From Tetracentron sinense (lineage: Eukaryota; Streptophyta; Magnoliopsida; Trochodendrales; Trochodendraceae): a stretch of 64,000 nucleotides of DNA. This document shows positions 20,228-32,900 of this stretch, one piece after another; the stretch's first letter is position 1, and each line of letters starts with the position of its first letter. The stretch lies in the NCBI GenBank assembly GCA_015143295.1, contig CM026562.1:16396041-16460040 (forward strand). Reading direction: 5' to 3'. Below the pieces are notes generated by a model that worked only from the letters and a program-made list of their open reading frames with translations, was not told where the DNA came from and searched no databases. Both the position numbers and the translations under genes were made by a program.

Positions 20228-22076
20228 CATAATAGTCCTCCCCTCACCCCAGAGATGCATAATAAGGACACAACAAACAATCCTTTTGAGAATGTACAAT
20301 ATAAGGATATTCTGGTACACAATAAAGGTTCGGATGTTGAATGTATGTTGCAAGATGGGACGGTAGTCCAACTTGGTCAATGTTTTAAAGACAGTAAGGT
20401 ATTGCAGAGGTGTATTCCTAAGAATGCGATGTGCAAGAACTTTCAATTCAAAGTAATACGTTCGGATAAACAACGATACACATTGAAATTTCATGTTGAG
20501 AATTGCAAATGGCGACTACATGCATCAAGAGTTAATGGTTCTAGCCAATTCAAGATAAAGACCTATGCTAGGATACACTCTTGTCAGTCACCGACTGAAG
20601 AAGATAATGTGCAAGCAAGAAGCTGGGTGTTGAGCGAGTACGTTCTATCATATATCGAGGGGCATGATGTGTATAGGCCAAGGCAGATTGTAAATGATAT
20701 ATGGCACGAGTTTGGGGTCAAACCCATTTACAAGAAAGCGTGGAAATCTCAAGAAATTGCAATAGAAAAACTTAGAAGATCATTCGACACATCATATACG
20801 GATCTTCCAACTTATTTCCACGAACTTGAGAAGTGCAACCCGGGTACAGTAACTGCAGTGCATTCAGTTTCAATGAATGGGGTGTTCAGTTCTGCTTTTT
20901 GGGCGATTGGTGTGGTGCTTAATACTTTTCAAACTTGTTGCCGAAATGTGTTAACCCTTGATGCGACACATTTGAAAGGAAAGCATAAGAAGATACTATT
21001 TGTCGTAGTGGCTCTTGACGGGATCAATAACCTCATACTTGTCACCTTTGGACAGGATGAAAAGGAAAACCATTCTTCTTGGGAATGGTTTTTAATTAAT
21101 CTAAAACAAACATTGGGCCAGTGGAGGATTTAGTGATTATATCGGATAGAAACCCTTCATTGTTAAGCAAAGTTCATGAAGTACTCCTAACTGCAATTCA
21201 TGCCTACTGTGCGTATTACATTTCAATGAACATGCACAAGCTGTGTAAGGACAAGAGTGTCAAGCATTTCTTTTGGCTAGCAGTAAAGGCTTTCAGACGG
21301 TCTAAGTTTCGCGAGTTTATGACGATTATTTGTCAAACAAATAACCAAGCACATAAATTTTTAAATGGGATTCCGAGGCAAAAATTGGAAAATGCTTACA
21401 CTCCTATGAAGTGATATGAGATTGTGACGTCTAATATAGCGGAGAGTCTTAATAGTTTATTGAAAAAAAAGAGTCAAAAAAAATACCCGGTTACAGCATT
21501 AATAGAGACCACGCGTGAAATAACTCAAAAGTTTTATTTCACTTGACGAAAGGAATGGTTAGAGTGGCCCTCAATGTTGACTAAAAATGTTGAAGAGAAA
21601 ATGGAAAAGGATTTTCAGAAAGAACGAGGTCGACGTGTTGACGGTATCAATGATCATGAATTCAAAGTCCATGAAAAAGAACATAGGGAGTTAGTCAATC
21701 TACTTCAAAGGTCAAGTACTTGTGGTAAATTCAACATTACGGGATGGCTGTACAAGCATGCTCTTGCTGCATGTATGAAATATCACATTGATAAATATGA
21801 ATATGTTGATCGATATTACACAACGGAATGTGCACGGATGACTTTTGAGGGGTCGATTTACCCGGTACCGAACAAATGTGATTGGGAGACACCGGACGCA
21901 CTACTCGTACTATGTGAGAAGATGAAGCCACCAAGTTATGGTCGGAGTGGAGAAAGACCTAAGAAGAAGAGACTTCTATCACAAGGAGAAGAGCGTCGAA
22001 TTGTGAAATGTGGTAAACGTAAGCAAACAGGGCACAATAGACAAAATTGTACTCAACTAATTGGGCAACAAAAGTA
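20228..22076 (+). pseudogene. MuDR-type transposase: DNA-binding, DDE, SWIM and zinc-knuckle regions
   Basis: The first long stretch (to about 21120) has the Mutator DNA-binding domain (FQFKVIRSDKQRYTLKFHVE...CKWRLHASRV, with ARIHSC) and then the MULE catalytic domain, with LTLDATHLKGKHK carrying the first Asp (about 20960) and DEKENHSSWEWFL. A frame change near 21120 leads to VIISDRNPSL (second Asp, about 21145) and SNIAESLN (candidate Glu, about 21442). The SWIM-like STCGKFNITGWLYKHALAA keeps its His but has lost Cys positions. The tail CGKRKQTGHNRQNC is a zinc knuckle missing one Cys. With a frameshift, stop codons and lost ligands it is a dead transposase. Confidence 0.85.
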
Positions 22077-22082
22077 GAAAAG

Positions 22083-22265
22083 TTGTAATTTTGTACAAAA
22101 AATTGTACTTTTGGATAAAAAAATTGTAATTTTGGACACACAATTGTAATTTTGGACAAATATACATGTAATTTTGGAAGAAAAATTGTAATTTTGGACA
22201 CACAATTGTAATTTTGGACAAATATACATGTAATTTTGGAAGAAAAATTGTAATTTTGGACAAAG
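22083..22265 (+). repeat. Short tandem repeat of TTGTAATTTTGGA
   Basis: About nine copies of a roughly 20-bp word (ATTGTAATTTTGGACAAA and variants) directly follow the transposase stop. A 62-base higher-order unit appears twice. The minus-strand ORFs here are repeat artefacts. Confidence 0.85.
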
Positions 22266-22299
22266 AAATATAAATATTTGAAAAATCTAATTGTTTTAA

Positions 22300-22514
22300 C
22301 CCTGTCGTTTTTGGTGTATCGACCCTTTGTAAAATGCATCGACTTGCATCGACCTCATAAATTAGCTACTGCCCTTTTGAATTTGTATAAACCCTGTCCT
22401 CTTTTTGGTATCGACCATTCATAAAATGTATCGACCTCATAAGTTAGCTATTGTCCTTTTAAATTTGTATCGACCCTGTTTCCTTTTTGGTATCGACCAT
22501 TCATAAAATGTATC
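22300..22514 (+). repeat. Internal GTATCGACC repeats of the MULE, left of the solo LTR
   Basis: Units with TATCGACCCTGT, GGTATCGACCATTCATAAAA and TGTATCGACCTCATAAGTTA. The same series resumes at 24725-24860 after the solo LTR. These repeats lie between the two convergent MULE genes. Confidence 0.7.
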
Positions 22515-24724
22515 TGTTAGACATAATGCCCAGAAAAGTCATTTAGATTTTTAGATTCTTATTAATTTGATTAATAAAGACTTCTTCTTAATCTATTGTG
22601 TATTCATTATGGGTAATTGACCATGATCATGAGATAATCTATACGATATGAGATATCGATAAAGGTCCATAGGATATATTGTTGGAAAGCTATGTGATGG
22701 GATTATCATAGGCAGATATAGCTTTCCAATTCCTTATACCTTATATAGTCACAACTATGGGTGAAGCTGGGCACTTCACTTATATGGTTGTCAGAATATT
22801 AAGATGTTCTCAATAGTTGAGATGTAGTTCTATCTCGAACTATTGTAGTGGAGACTACACATCAGCATATGGGTGCTTAAATGTATACTGACTGATTGCA
22901 TTTAATGAAAGACCTCTTGCTTAAACATACTATCAGATAGTTGGTCTCTCATTCACATTGAATAGTTTCGATGATCCTTAGATCTGATGAGTTCATCTAT
23001 GACTGAGAAGTGATCTGACTGTTTTGATTCCACCAACGTATTTTCTACCTTAGGGAATACCATACAGTGACAGTTGGATAGTCAGAAAGCTGTTCGAGTC
23101 ATGATGAATTTCAAACAAGAAATCCATGCTCATTAATTTGAGAGATTATCCAAGTTCCGGGTAAGACAGTTGATTAAGTTCAAATCCTGCGCAGGTGATT
23201 TTGAAATCAAAATAAGTTTTGAAATATACTTTTATTAAAAGATACTATATTTATCAAAGGTTTTATTAAAATATTTTACAAGAGAAAAAGTTTCTCATGG
23301 CTTAATCAAAAAGTCTTGGAAACCCAGATGATATGCAATGGACTATGAGTTAGATAGTATAAATAATCTCAAAGGCCCATTAGAGATAATGTAATTGGAA
23401 GGATCAATTGAATTAAAAAGTTCATGTGGTGGGATCCATATTGGTTAATGTTCATATAGTGGGATTCGATTACAACATGGATATCTCACGTCACTTGCAA
23501 TTCCGATGTAATTCCTGTTTAGGGTCAATGGGATAACATTGGGTAAGCCAGGGTAAGAATGTCCCAGAGCAATCTATGGAGATGCTCACATAAGAAATAC
23601 AAGCTCAATAATTGATTAAATGTTAATCAATTATTTAAGTGATTAAAAGTTAATCATTGATTAAATAGATTAAAAGTTAATCTATGGTTTAAATCAATTG
23701 TTAATTTAAATCTAGAGATTATTTTAATAATTATTTAATTAACCTAATTAAAGGAGAAATGGGTTTGACCCATATCCTTTAATATAGACCTTTAATATGG
23801 GCCCAAGCCCATGGGTTTAAATCTTAGGGTGGGGCACCCACTTTGGAAGTCCTAATTGGATTAGGACATGGTTACTTGAATAATTATTGAATAATAATTC
23901 AATTTACTATGAAATTTAAATCTAATGGTTGGATTGCAAGTAGGATTAAGATGAGAAGAAGTTGGATTGCAACAAGAAGTCTAGCACTCCCCAAATCTCA
24001 CCCCCCCCCCCCCCCCTCTTTGGTTTTGGTTTCCGAGTTTGACTAGGATACCTCTCTTATGTTGGTTGTTGACTAATCCCTCTATTTGAGGAATCCTCAA
24101 TTGATAAGGACTCCTTAAATGGTAGGTTTACTATAACTAAAGTAGTTATAGATAAACTAGGTATTGTTTAATTAATAATAAGAGTTATTATTGATAAACA
24201 ATTCCTAAGGGATAAGATCAAGTTGGAGTAGGATTAGGATTGGATCCTAGTCTATAAATACAACAACACCTAGACCATAGGGGAATGATAATTCTCCAGA
24301 ATTTTTTCTCTCTCCCGCTCCTCTCTCTCCAAACCATGAGCCCCTAGGGTCTCCCCTAGGGAATTTCGTGAGCTTCAAAGGGTGGTCCAAGTTGGGTTTT
24401 GCTACTTTAGGGTTTTGAACCTTAAGGTTGTGGGTGATAGAAGGTCTACACCATTACTCCATCTTTTTCATATTGCTTCAACAATTTTAAAGAATGATTC
24501 TAAAGCTTCATTGGGATAACGAAGAACTAGGATCGAGCTTCGAGTATTTCTTCGAGAAATCTCTACAAAGAGTTTTGACAGTTCGAGTGGATTAAGCTTC
24601 ACTGGTGAACATCATTCACCGAGGTGATATAACTAAAACTTTTATGTAGAATTTGATGTTTTCTATGGTGTTAAGATTTAGGGGATCCTATTTTCTGCAT
24701 AATTTTTATCCGGATCCCCCTTCA
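22515..24724 (+). mobile_element. Solo LTR of a second LTR family
   Basis: TGTTAGACATAATGCCC at the start and CGGATCCCCCTTCA at the end, flanked by a perfect GTATC duplication (22510-22514 and 24725-24729). It has a TATA box (TATAAATA near 24253) and a long C run near 24001. It is related in layout and words (CCAGAATTTT after the TATA box, GGGTGGGRC-CCCAC) to the LTR at 59867 but not to the TGTAG-CCCC LTRs. No coding part is present, so superfamily is unassigned. Confidence 0.85.
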
Positions 24725-25259
24725 GTATCGACTTGCAGCGACCTCATAAGTTAGCTACTGCCCTTTTGAACATGTATCGACCCTGTTGATTTTGGTGTAT
24801 CGACCCTTTATTATATGGTATCGACCCTTTGTTAAGTTGTATCGACCCTTATGTTCTTTAAAGGTTGCGCAACATATGATATTTTGAACCTGTTTTCAAC
24901 ATGTTTTTGAACCTGTGAACCTATTTTCAACATCATCTTATTAGGCATCTCTCAACACATCATAATACATAAACACCTCAACACATCATAATACACAAAC
25001 ACCTCAACACAACATTTTACATGTATCAACAACTGTTTACATTATATTAAACACCTCAACTGTTTATATTACAAGTTGTTCAACAGTTTACATTACATTG
25101 AATTGACAACAACTGTTTGCATTACGTTTACATTAAACCTCAATTGTTTACATTACATTGAACTGAGAAAACTGTTTACATATCCTTCTGAAGCATTAAA
25201 AAGACGTATCTTATAAAACAGAATAACTTATAAAATAGAAAAAATGAAAAAAAATATAT
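24725..25259. other. MULE interior between the two genes
   Basis: GTATCGACC repeats continue to about 24860. After that comes A/C-rich low-complexity sequence with CACCTCAACACATCATAATAC (24945-25015) and TTTACATTACATTGAA-like words (25020-25170). No gene is seen. Confidence 0.5.
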
Positions 25260-25516
25260 TTAATTTATTACCTGTTGGAATGTAGGATATAAATCAAGAC
25301 ATAGGAAGTCGATGTATTTTACCACAAATATCCTGTAGTCATGAGCATTTTCTTGAGTGGGAATAGTGTCAAGATCCATCCTTTGAAAGTCCCATTCCTT
25401 TCTTTTTAATGCCAGCTCATCCCTCGCAGTGCTGAAAAGTAGTAGGATCCCTTCCTTCAAAGCTGCTACTTCAACAGCATACATGTCCAGTAGATCATCT
25501 GTGTAGTAGGAGTCCC
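25260..25516 (-). pseudogene. C-terminal part of the MULE-borne ULP1-like protease
   Basis: The minus strand reads IWDSYYTDDLLDMYAVEVAA at the right edge (catalytic Asp context), then WDFQRMDLDTIPTQENAHDY and RIFVVKYIDFLCLDLYP. In C48 (ULP1/SENP) peptidases this last block normally contains DCG with the nucleophilic Cys; here the position reads DYR, so catalytic activity is lost. ULP1 enzymes remove SUMO; such copies are often carried by plant MULEs. The rest of the gene lies beyond the solo LTR, from 39453. Confidence 0.7.
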
Positions 25517-27056
25517 ATATTGTAGAGCCCCGAATTTTCTACAAGCACTGTTCATGTGCAATCACTGTTCATGTGAGTGAATAGTGCCGAGGGCACTAGT
25601 ATTGGAAAGGGCAAAGGCCTTTATTATAAGTTGGGTTTGGTTAATGAGTGTGAGGGTTCCTCATGGCCTGAGTGTGATGTGAGTTTAGTGTATGAATCAA
25701 GGGAGGTGAGATGTCTTGAAAAAGCAAGCAAAGAGTATAAGACATACTCTAAGCGTTAGATGAATAGTGCTGTGAATAGCGATGGTTCATGGGTTGTGAA
25801 GGTCAAAAGTCTTCTTGTATTGTTGTGGTTGTAGAATAAGCTATAATGAGGGTCTTCACTGTAGCACCCCGGACTTTTCCAACTTTAATGAATAGCATTT
25901 TCGTTACCAATTGGCCTTTCTCATAGTATAATTAATAAATAAGGGAGAAATCAGAAATTCCAAAACTTCAGAAATGTCCCTTTTCGAAGGACGAATCCAA
26001 CGCAAGTTGAATCGTCAAAATCGGACGAACGAGTCAAAAGATATGGTCAAAACAGTCGGGACCAGCAGAGCACCGATCGCTCGGTCCACGAAGCGATCGA
26101 TCGGTCCAAAACCGATCGATCGGAGGCTATCGACTGGTCGAAAAATTTGTATGGGAAAATTTTCCAGAGAGTGAGTTTTTGACCGGTCGCTCGGTCAGAG
26201 TACCGATCGATCGGTCATAACCACCGATCGCTCGGTCTTCGCGTTTTTGCAGAAATTTCATTAAGAGCGTTTTCGTCTTTTGGGGGTTAAACCCTTTCCC
26301 ATAAGGGCTTGCCCGAGCCTTTAGGGCTTCATTCACCTCACTTAGAAGGTTTTGAGAGAGAAGAAGAGAAGAGAAGGGGGATTTACATCTAGGGTTTTCC
26401 ACTTGAGAGAATCAAGGGTTTTAGAACCCTAGAACCGTTCTAAAGGCTTGGATTCTCCAAATCCAACCTCAAGCTCGTGTGGAGTACCTCTTTCAAGCTA
26501 GGGCAGTGTTTCTACATCATCCTCAAGGATTTTTCTTTCCCTTTTCAAGGTTAGTACACTCTTCCTAGTTACTTTGGTAATAACCTAGGATTTTCCTAAG
26601 TAAATATGTGTTGGATCTTCCCCATTGCTCCCTTGTGTTGGTATATGCTAAATCCCTAAAACATAAACAAGATAATACAAACAAATGGTGGAATATATGA
26701 ATGGATGAGGAGTGGAGGTGATTGGATGCCATGTTGTGATGTATTGAATGATGGAAAAATGGTGGAAGGGCATATTACGCATAATGAACACACCCTAAGT
26801 GTTTGATGAAATGTTCGAATGAGAAAATATGAAATAACTAAAGGTAAAAAGGTTGAATACCACATGTTTGATAGAATGCATGAATAAACTAAGATTTGAA
26901 AGCATGAGTCACATAAATGTTCCCCATTTGGCAAGTTGTATACATGTGTTTATTTCGCTTCTTAAATTCTCATGTGAGTTGGGAATTGTTAAAATGCTAT
27001 ATGTCATCATGATTTCACGATTGCTATGCACGAGCACATATGTAGATGGAGGATAT

Positions 27057-27712
27057 TGTCAAGGAGGTTGGTAGCCCCGATTAAGGGTGCTAACCTCTGG
27101 CTCATAAGAAAAGAAATGGTATTGTCAAGGAGGTTAGTAGCCCAGGATTTTGCGGGTGCTGACCTCTGGCTCATAAGAAAGGTATTGTACTCAAGGAGGT
27201 TGGTAGCCCCGGTTAAGGGTGCTAACCTCTGGCTCATAAGAAAAGAAATGGTATTGTCAAGGAGGTTAGTAGCCCAGGATTTTGCGGGTGCTGACCTCTG
27301 GCTCATAAGAAAGGTATTGTACTGTCAAGGAGGTTGGTAGCCCCGGTTAAGGGTGCTAACCTCTGGCTCATAAGAAAAGAAATGGTATTGTCAAGGAGGT
27401 TAGTAGCCCAGGATTTTGCGGGTGCTGACCTCTGGCTCATAAGAAAGGTATTGTACTGTCAAGGGGGTTGGTAGCCCAGGGATTATACGGGTGCTAACCC
27501 CTGGCTCATAAGAAATATATTGTACTGTCAAGGGGGTTGGTAGCCCAGGGATTATACGGGTGCTAGCCCCTGGCTCATAAGAAATATATTGTTGGTAGCC
27601 CAGGGATTACACGGGTGCTAACCCCTGGCTCATAAGAAATATATTGTACTGTCAAGGAGGTTAGTAGCCCAGGGATATGCGGGTGCTAACCTCTGGCTCA
27701 TAAGAAATATTG
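27057..27712 (+). repeat. Hairpin minisatellite of the 5' LTR, about eleven units
   Basis: Early units pair GAGGTT (27064-27069) with AACCTC (27092-27097). Later units have GGGGTTGGTAGCCC (27464-27477) paired with GGGTGCTAACCCC (27489-27501): both arms changed together. Two sub-types, with GTTAAGGG or TTTTGCGGG loops, alternate in the left half as higher-order pairs. Its counterpart is 34579-35245. Confidence 0.88.
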
Positions 27713-27920
27713 AAAGGATAACTCAAAGAGGTTTCGTATGATTCATAGACGTGTTTTGGTTTCATAACAATGATACTTGATAAAACGTTTATGTATGATG
27801 TCGTTAGAAATTGATTATGAATTGTACTCCTTCTATTACTTGTATATGATGTTGTTCGTTATTACCATTGTTGGTTAGGAGTTTGTACTCACTGATTATT
27901 CCACGCTCAGCCGTACTTTC

Positions 27921-28076
27921 ATGTCGGCAGGTACACGAGCTCCTCTTGACATATGTGATCCGGGTCCTTGGATAGAGGAGGACTACGGCGAGGAGGAACC
28001 GTATGAGGATCTAGCAGTCGAGCCTCAGGCGGAGGCGAGAGACTTCGACCATTGGCCCCACGGGGGTGACTATTGA
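27921..28076 (+). CDS. LTR-borne acidic microprotein, 51 aa
   Basis: Begins MSAGTRAPLDICDPGPWIEE, then DYGEEEPYEDL and VEPQAEARDFDHWP, ending GGDY. It is longer than the 46-residue type in the acidic middle and keeps the PW-[VI]-EE core. The 3' LTR copy (35456-35611) differs by very few bases. It lies about 180 bases upstream of the LTR end. Confidence 0.58.
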   Translation: MSAGTRAPLDICDPGPWIEEDYGEEEPYEDLAVEPQAEARDFDHWPHGGDY

Positions 28077-28257
28077 TCGAGATAGTGTTAGGTCTTATGT
28101 ATTTTGATATTTTGATAGGTTGGCCTGTCCACCTTAGACTTAGGCGTGTTTTTTGTACTATATTCTCTTGTTAATTACAGGAGGGTTTGGTAGGTACGAA
28201 GTATCACACCTAAAATATCCCTTAACTCCTAGGGGGTGTTTTGGGGCGTGACAGAGG

Positions 28258-28270
28258 TGGTATCAGAGCT
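28258..28270 (+). other. Primer binding site (initiator-Met tRNA)
   Basis: TGGTATCAGAGCT begins five bases after the 5' LTR end at 28253. It matches the usual complement of the plant initiator methionine tRNA 3' end, the standard primer for minus-strand synthesis in this group. Confidence 0.9.
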
Positions 28271-28590
28271 CTAGGCATTAGAGTCCCTAGAGTCGCTTAG
28301 TACTAGATACCATAATTGAACAAGGCATTAGGTGTAGGAAAGAGTTGTATTCCAAGTATAGACTAACAAGTTAGTCTTAGTCAAAATAGGTTGAACTTCA
28401 ACCAAACTTAGAATCCTACGCTAGGAACGCGACGTGTATGTTATGATATGATGTTGTATATCATGTGTGCATAAATTGTGTTGTGCTTATTAAATATGTC
28501 TGATGAATATGTATTAAGTGAATTGCGAAGTTTTATTAAATGCGTATCCAAGTTAGACTCATGTGGTACTGTCATTCTCAGGATCACATC

Positions 28591-29640
28591 ATGAGACGCG
28601 GTGCTCGGGGTCGCGGATACAATACGAGGGGAAGTGGAAGTGATGCCCCTTCCGGTGACGAGCAACCCGATTTTGCCCAAGCTTTTGCATCTATAGCCGA
28701 GACTTTGGCTATGTTAGCAGCAAGGCCGGTTACTGTTACTCCTTCTACGCCTCCGCCACCTCCAGCACACCATGCTTCAGGATTGGAGGCATTTAGGAGA
28801 TTGCGTCCTCCTACCTTCTTTGGTACTACTGACCCCATGGTCGCCGAGGCATGGGTGATGCAATTGGAAAAGATTTTTAGAGCGCTCCATTGCACGGATG
28901 AACAGAGAGTGGACTGGGCCACCTTCGTGATGGAAGGTGCAGCCGAGCATTGGTGGAGAGCCGCACAGAGACAGAGGGAGTCCACCAAGGCGGGGGAGCT
29001 GTTGATATGGTCGGAATTTTTGGATGTCTTCTATAAACAGTATTTTCCGGCGGCTGTCAAAGAACAAAAGGAGATTGAATTCATGACTCTTGAACAAGGA
29101 GAGTTGAGTGTGGCCGATTATGAGGCTACCTTCGTGGAGTTGTCGAGATTCGCACCTCACCTAATTGCATCGGAGCATATGCGAGTCAGGAAATTTGAGC
29201 GGGGATTGAAACCCTCCATTAGAGACAGGGTCTCGATGTTCCAGGTGGCTACCTGGGGAGAGGTTGTGAGCAAGGCGAAGCTTGCCGAGAAGAATTTGGA
29301 AGAATTCTTCAAGAAAAGGGATGTGGCTCGAGGCCAATCGAGTAGTTCGGGGTCGGCAGAGAAGAGGGCTAGGGCAGCCCCATATTAGGCATCCAAGCCG
29401 ATACGGTCACAGAGGCCTCCCTTGACATCACAGGTATCTCGGCCTACCACTACACCGGTACCTTGTCCCACACTTTCACAGGCCACCCGATATGTTCCAC
29501 CTTCATCCTCATCAGCATTTGAGGAGTGCTCCTATTGTGGTCGGAGTCACCGGATTGGTGAATGTCGGAGGATTTCGGGTGGGTGCTTTCACTGTGGGGA
29601 TGTGAATCACATGGTCAGGGATTGCCCACGCATGCAGTTG
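28591..29640 (+). pseudogene. gag: gag region of the complete Ty3/gypsy element
   Basis: The start MRRGARGRGYNTRGS is chosen because the minus-strand copy begins likewise near 54938. The capsid-type retrotransposon gag block follows (RLRPPTFFGTTDPMVAEAW, EQGELSVADYEATFVELSRF, VRKFERGLKPSIRD). Two Cys/His motifs come at the end, one around CSYCGRSHRIGEC and a CCHC knuckle CFHCGDVNHMVRDC (about 29584-29628). Gag would form the particle and bind RNA. The reading frame is not whole. Confidence 0.88.
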
Positions 29641-29969
29641 CAGCCTATCCAAACCCAGGGGAGTAGGCCCCCAGTTCGACAGGATTCCCAACCGGGATCC
29701 TCACAGGCTTCTGCGTCTAGGCCTTCACGACCCACGTTATCCACTCCACCGCCTCGCAGGGCAGACCAGGGGCAGGTCTTTGCCTTATCGGAACGGGATG
29801 CGCGTGCATCTGACGATGTCGTGCAAGGTACGCTATCATGCTAAAGTTTTGAGTTGTAATTGGCTTCTATTATGTGATATGATTGCTTATATGTATGACA
29901 TACTACCTATACTTATGTGTTATTGTGTGAAATCTATTAACGTGAATTTAATTAATCACACAGGCGCGT

Positions 29970-32900
29970 TATTAGTGAATGAATGCCTAGCCCGAGTGTT
30001 GATCGACACAGGATCCACTCATTCCTTTGTATCGCCTAGCTTTGCGAAAGGATTTTCAACCAAGTCCAGTCAGTTGAAGCATGAATTGACCATCTCCACA
30101 CCGCTCGGCAAGTCGGTGGACACGGACCGTATATACAAGGACTGTGTAGTCCAAGTGGGACAGAATGAGTTGTTAGCCGACCTCATCATCCTGGACTTCC
30201 AAGACTTAGATTTCGATGTTATACTCGGTATGGATTGGCTATCGGCTCACCACAGACATGTAGCATGTTTCAAGAAGATGGTGAACTTCGAGCCGATGGG
30301 AGTTAAGCCATTTCACTTTCGAGGGTTGAGGGAAAGAGACATTGCTCGCCTCGCAGCTTGAAGCTTAGTAAACCCAGAAGCACAAAACTCCTCGGTCATC
30401 CCGGTCGTGAGTGAGTTCTTGGATATGTTTCCAGAGGAACTTTCTGGATTGCCTCCAGATCGGGAGATTGAGTTTGCTATAGAGCTTACTCCAGGCACCA
30501 CTCCGATTTCAAGGGCGCCGTATAGAATGGCCCCAATAGAGCTTGAAGAATTGAAGAAGCAAATTGAGGAGCTACAACAACTTGGTTTCATCCGACCAAG
30601 TGTGTCACCATGGGGAGCTCCGGTCCTCTTTGTGAAAAAGAAAGACGGGTCAATGAGAATGTGCATAGATTACCGGCAGTTGAACAAGGTGACTATTAAG
30701 AATCGTTATCCTTTGCCTCGGATAGACGACTTGTTCAACCAACTGAAGAGAGTGAGATTTTTCTCCAAGATTGATCTTAGATCGGGGTATCATCAGTTAA
30801 AGATCAAGGCGGAAGATGTTCCGAAGTCGGCTTTCAGGACTCGGTATGGGCACTACGAGTTCCTTATCATGCCTTTTGGGCTGACGAATGCACTGGCGGC
30901 GTTCATGGATTTGATGAACCGGGTGTTCCGATCGTACTTGGATCGATATGTGATTGTGTTCATAGATGACATTTTGGTGCATTCCCAGACACGGGAAGAT
31001 CACGCACGAGACCTTCATCTTGCTCTGGGGATGTTGAGAGAGCATAGGCTATACGCTAAGTTAAGCAAGTGCGAATTTTGGTTAGAGAAGGTGGCGTTCC
31101 TAGGCCACGTAGTGTCGGTCGAGGGCATTTCTGTTGACCCGGCAAAGATAGAGGCAGTTATGAGATGGGAGAGACCCAAGAGCGTCACGGAGATACGTAG
31201 TTTTCTCGGGCTAGCAGGCTACTATCGGAGATTTATGGAGGGATTCTCCAGTTTGGCTGCACCTCTCACTTACTTGACGAGGAAGAATGCCAAGTTTAGT
31301 TGGAGCGACAAATGCGAAGTGAGCTTTCAGAAGTTGAAGAAACGCCTCACCACGGCCCCCGTCCTTACTGTGCCATCCGGGAGTGGTGGTTTTGTGGTTT
31401 ACAGTGATGCCTCGCATGTGGGGTTGGGATGTGTACTTATGCAGCACGGCAAAGTCATTGCTTACGCCTCCAGGCAATTAAAAGATCATGAGAAGAATTA
31501 TCCCACTCACGATTTAGAGCTCGCCGCAGTTGTGTTGCCTTGAAGATTTGGCGACATTATCTCTATGGGGAACAGTTCGACATATTCACGGATCATAAAA
31601 GCTTGAGGTACCTGTTCTCCCAAAATGAATTGAATTTAAGGCAGAGGAGATGGGTAGAGTTTTTGAAAGACTACGAATGTTCCATTCAATATCATCCGGG
31701 TAAGGCGAACGTTGTAGCCGATGCTCTTAGCCGGAAGCCCACTGGACTTTTGGCGCACATGATGCTGAGGGAATGGAGGTTGTTAGAAGATGCATCCAAC
31801 CTCGACATCAGTTTTAGTCTCCCTACTTTTGGGCCAGTAATGGCTAATATCACAGTTAGGCCATATATCCTGAGCATGACGAGGGAGTTGCAGGGAATGG
31901 ATGCCGAGCTACTGTCTTGCCGAGACCAGTCAGTTAAAAGTGGCAGCAAGGATTTTGTGGTGAGGGATGATGGAATTATCACTTTCAAGGAAAGAGTATG
32001 TGTCCCAGCCGATGAGAAGCTTAAACGAGAAATCTTGTACGAGGCTCACCGGTCCAAGTACACCGTTCACCCCGGGGGTACCAAGATGTATAGGGACTTG
32101 AAGAAGCACTTTTGGTGGCGAAACATGAAGCGAGAAATAGCGGAGTACGTGTCCCGATGCTTGGTGTGCCAACAAGTCAAGGCCGAGCACAGGAGACCGA
32201 CGGGTCTGTTGCAGTCTCTCCCTATTCCCGAGTGGAAATGGGAACATATCTCTATGGACTTCATTGTGGGATTGCCAAAGACAGTTAGAAAGACTGATGC
32301 GATATGGGTTGTTGTTGACAGACTCACGAAGTCCGCCCATTTCTTATCGTGCCAGACTACATTCAACTCAAATCAGTTAGCTGCCTAGTACATCAAAGAG
32401 ATAGTCCGATTGCATGGAGTACCAGTGAGCATTGTCTCAGACCGGGATCCAAGATTCACATCCAGGTTTTGGAAAAGTTTTCAGGATGCCATGGGTTCCC
32501 GACTAGACTTTAGCACGGCCTTCCATCCACAGACCAACGGGCAAACAGAGAGGGTGAATCAAGTGATAGAAGACATGCTCCGAGCTTGTATGTTAGATTT
32601 TAAAGGAAGTTGGGAGGATCACCTACCTTTGGTGGAATTCGCCTACAATAACAGTTATCAAGCAAGCATACAAATGGCACCTTTTGAAGCCTTATACGGA
32701 AGAAGTTGTAGATCTCCCTTGTATTGGGATGAAGTTGGAGAAAGAAAGATTTTGGGCCCCGAGTTGATTGAACGAACCACGGATAGAGTTAAGCTTATAC
32801 GGGAGAGGTTGAAGACCGCACAGGACAGACAGAAAAGCTATGCCGACAACCGAATGAGGGATCTTGAATTCCGAGTCGGTGACTTTATTTTTGTCAAGAT

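Larger units (their letters stand above)
25860..28253 (+). repeat. 5' LTR of the complete Ty3/gypsy element
   Basis: TGTAGCACCCC to GGGGCGTGACA. Parts: upstream box, GATCGATC palindromes (26071-26236), donor-like AAG/GTTAGT (intron side from 26550), hairpin array (27057-27712), hairpin near 27891, small ORF 27921-28076 and acceptor-like TTACAG ending at 28180. No clear TATAAA is seen; CCCATAAGGG near 26288 occupies the place. It is about 120 bp shorter than its partner. Confidence 0.92.

Noticed and set aside
20156-20494. 112-codon minus-strand ORF over the transposase start
   Set aside because: Opposite-strand shadow of the MULE transposase; no motif.
22057-22339. Minus-strand ORFs of 68-126 codons after the transposase
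   Set aside because: Translations of the TTGTAATTTTGGA tandem repeat; periodic peptide without family.
28584-29160. Long minus-strand ORFs opposite gag and pol
   Set aside because: Shadow frames of the plus-strand coding region.
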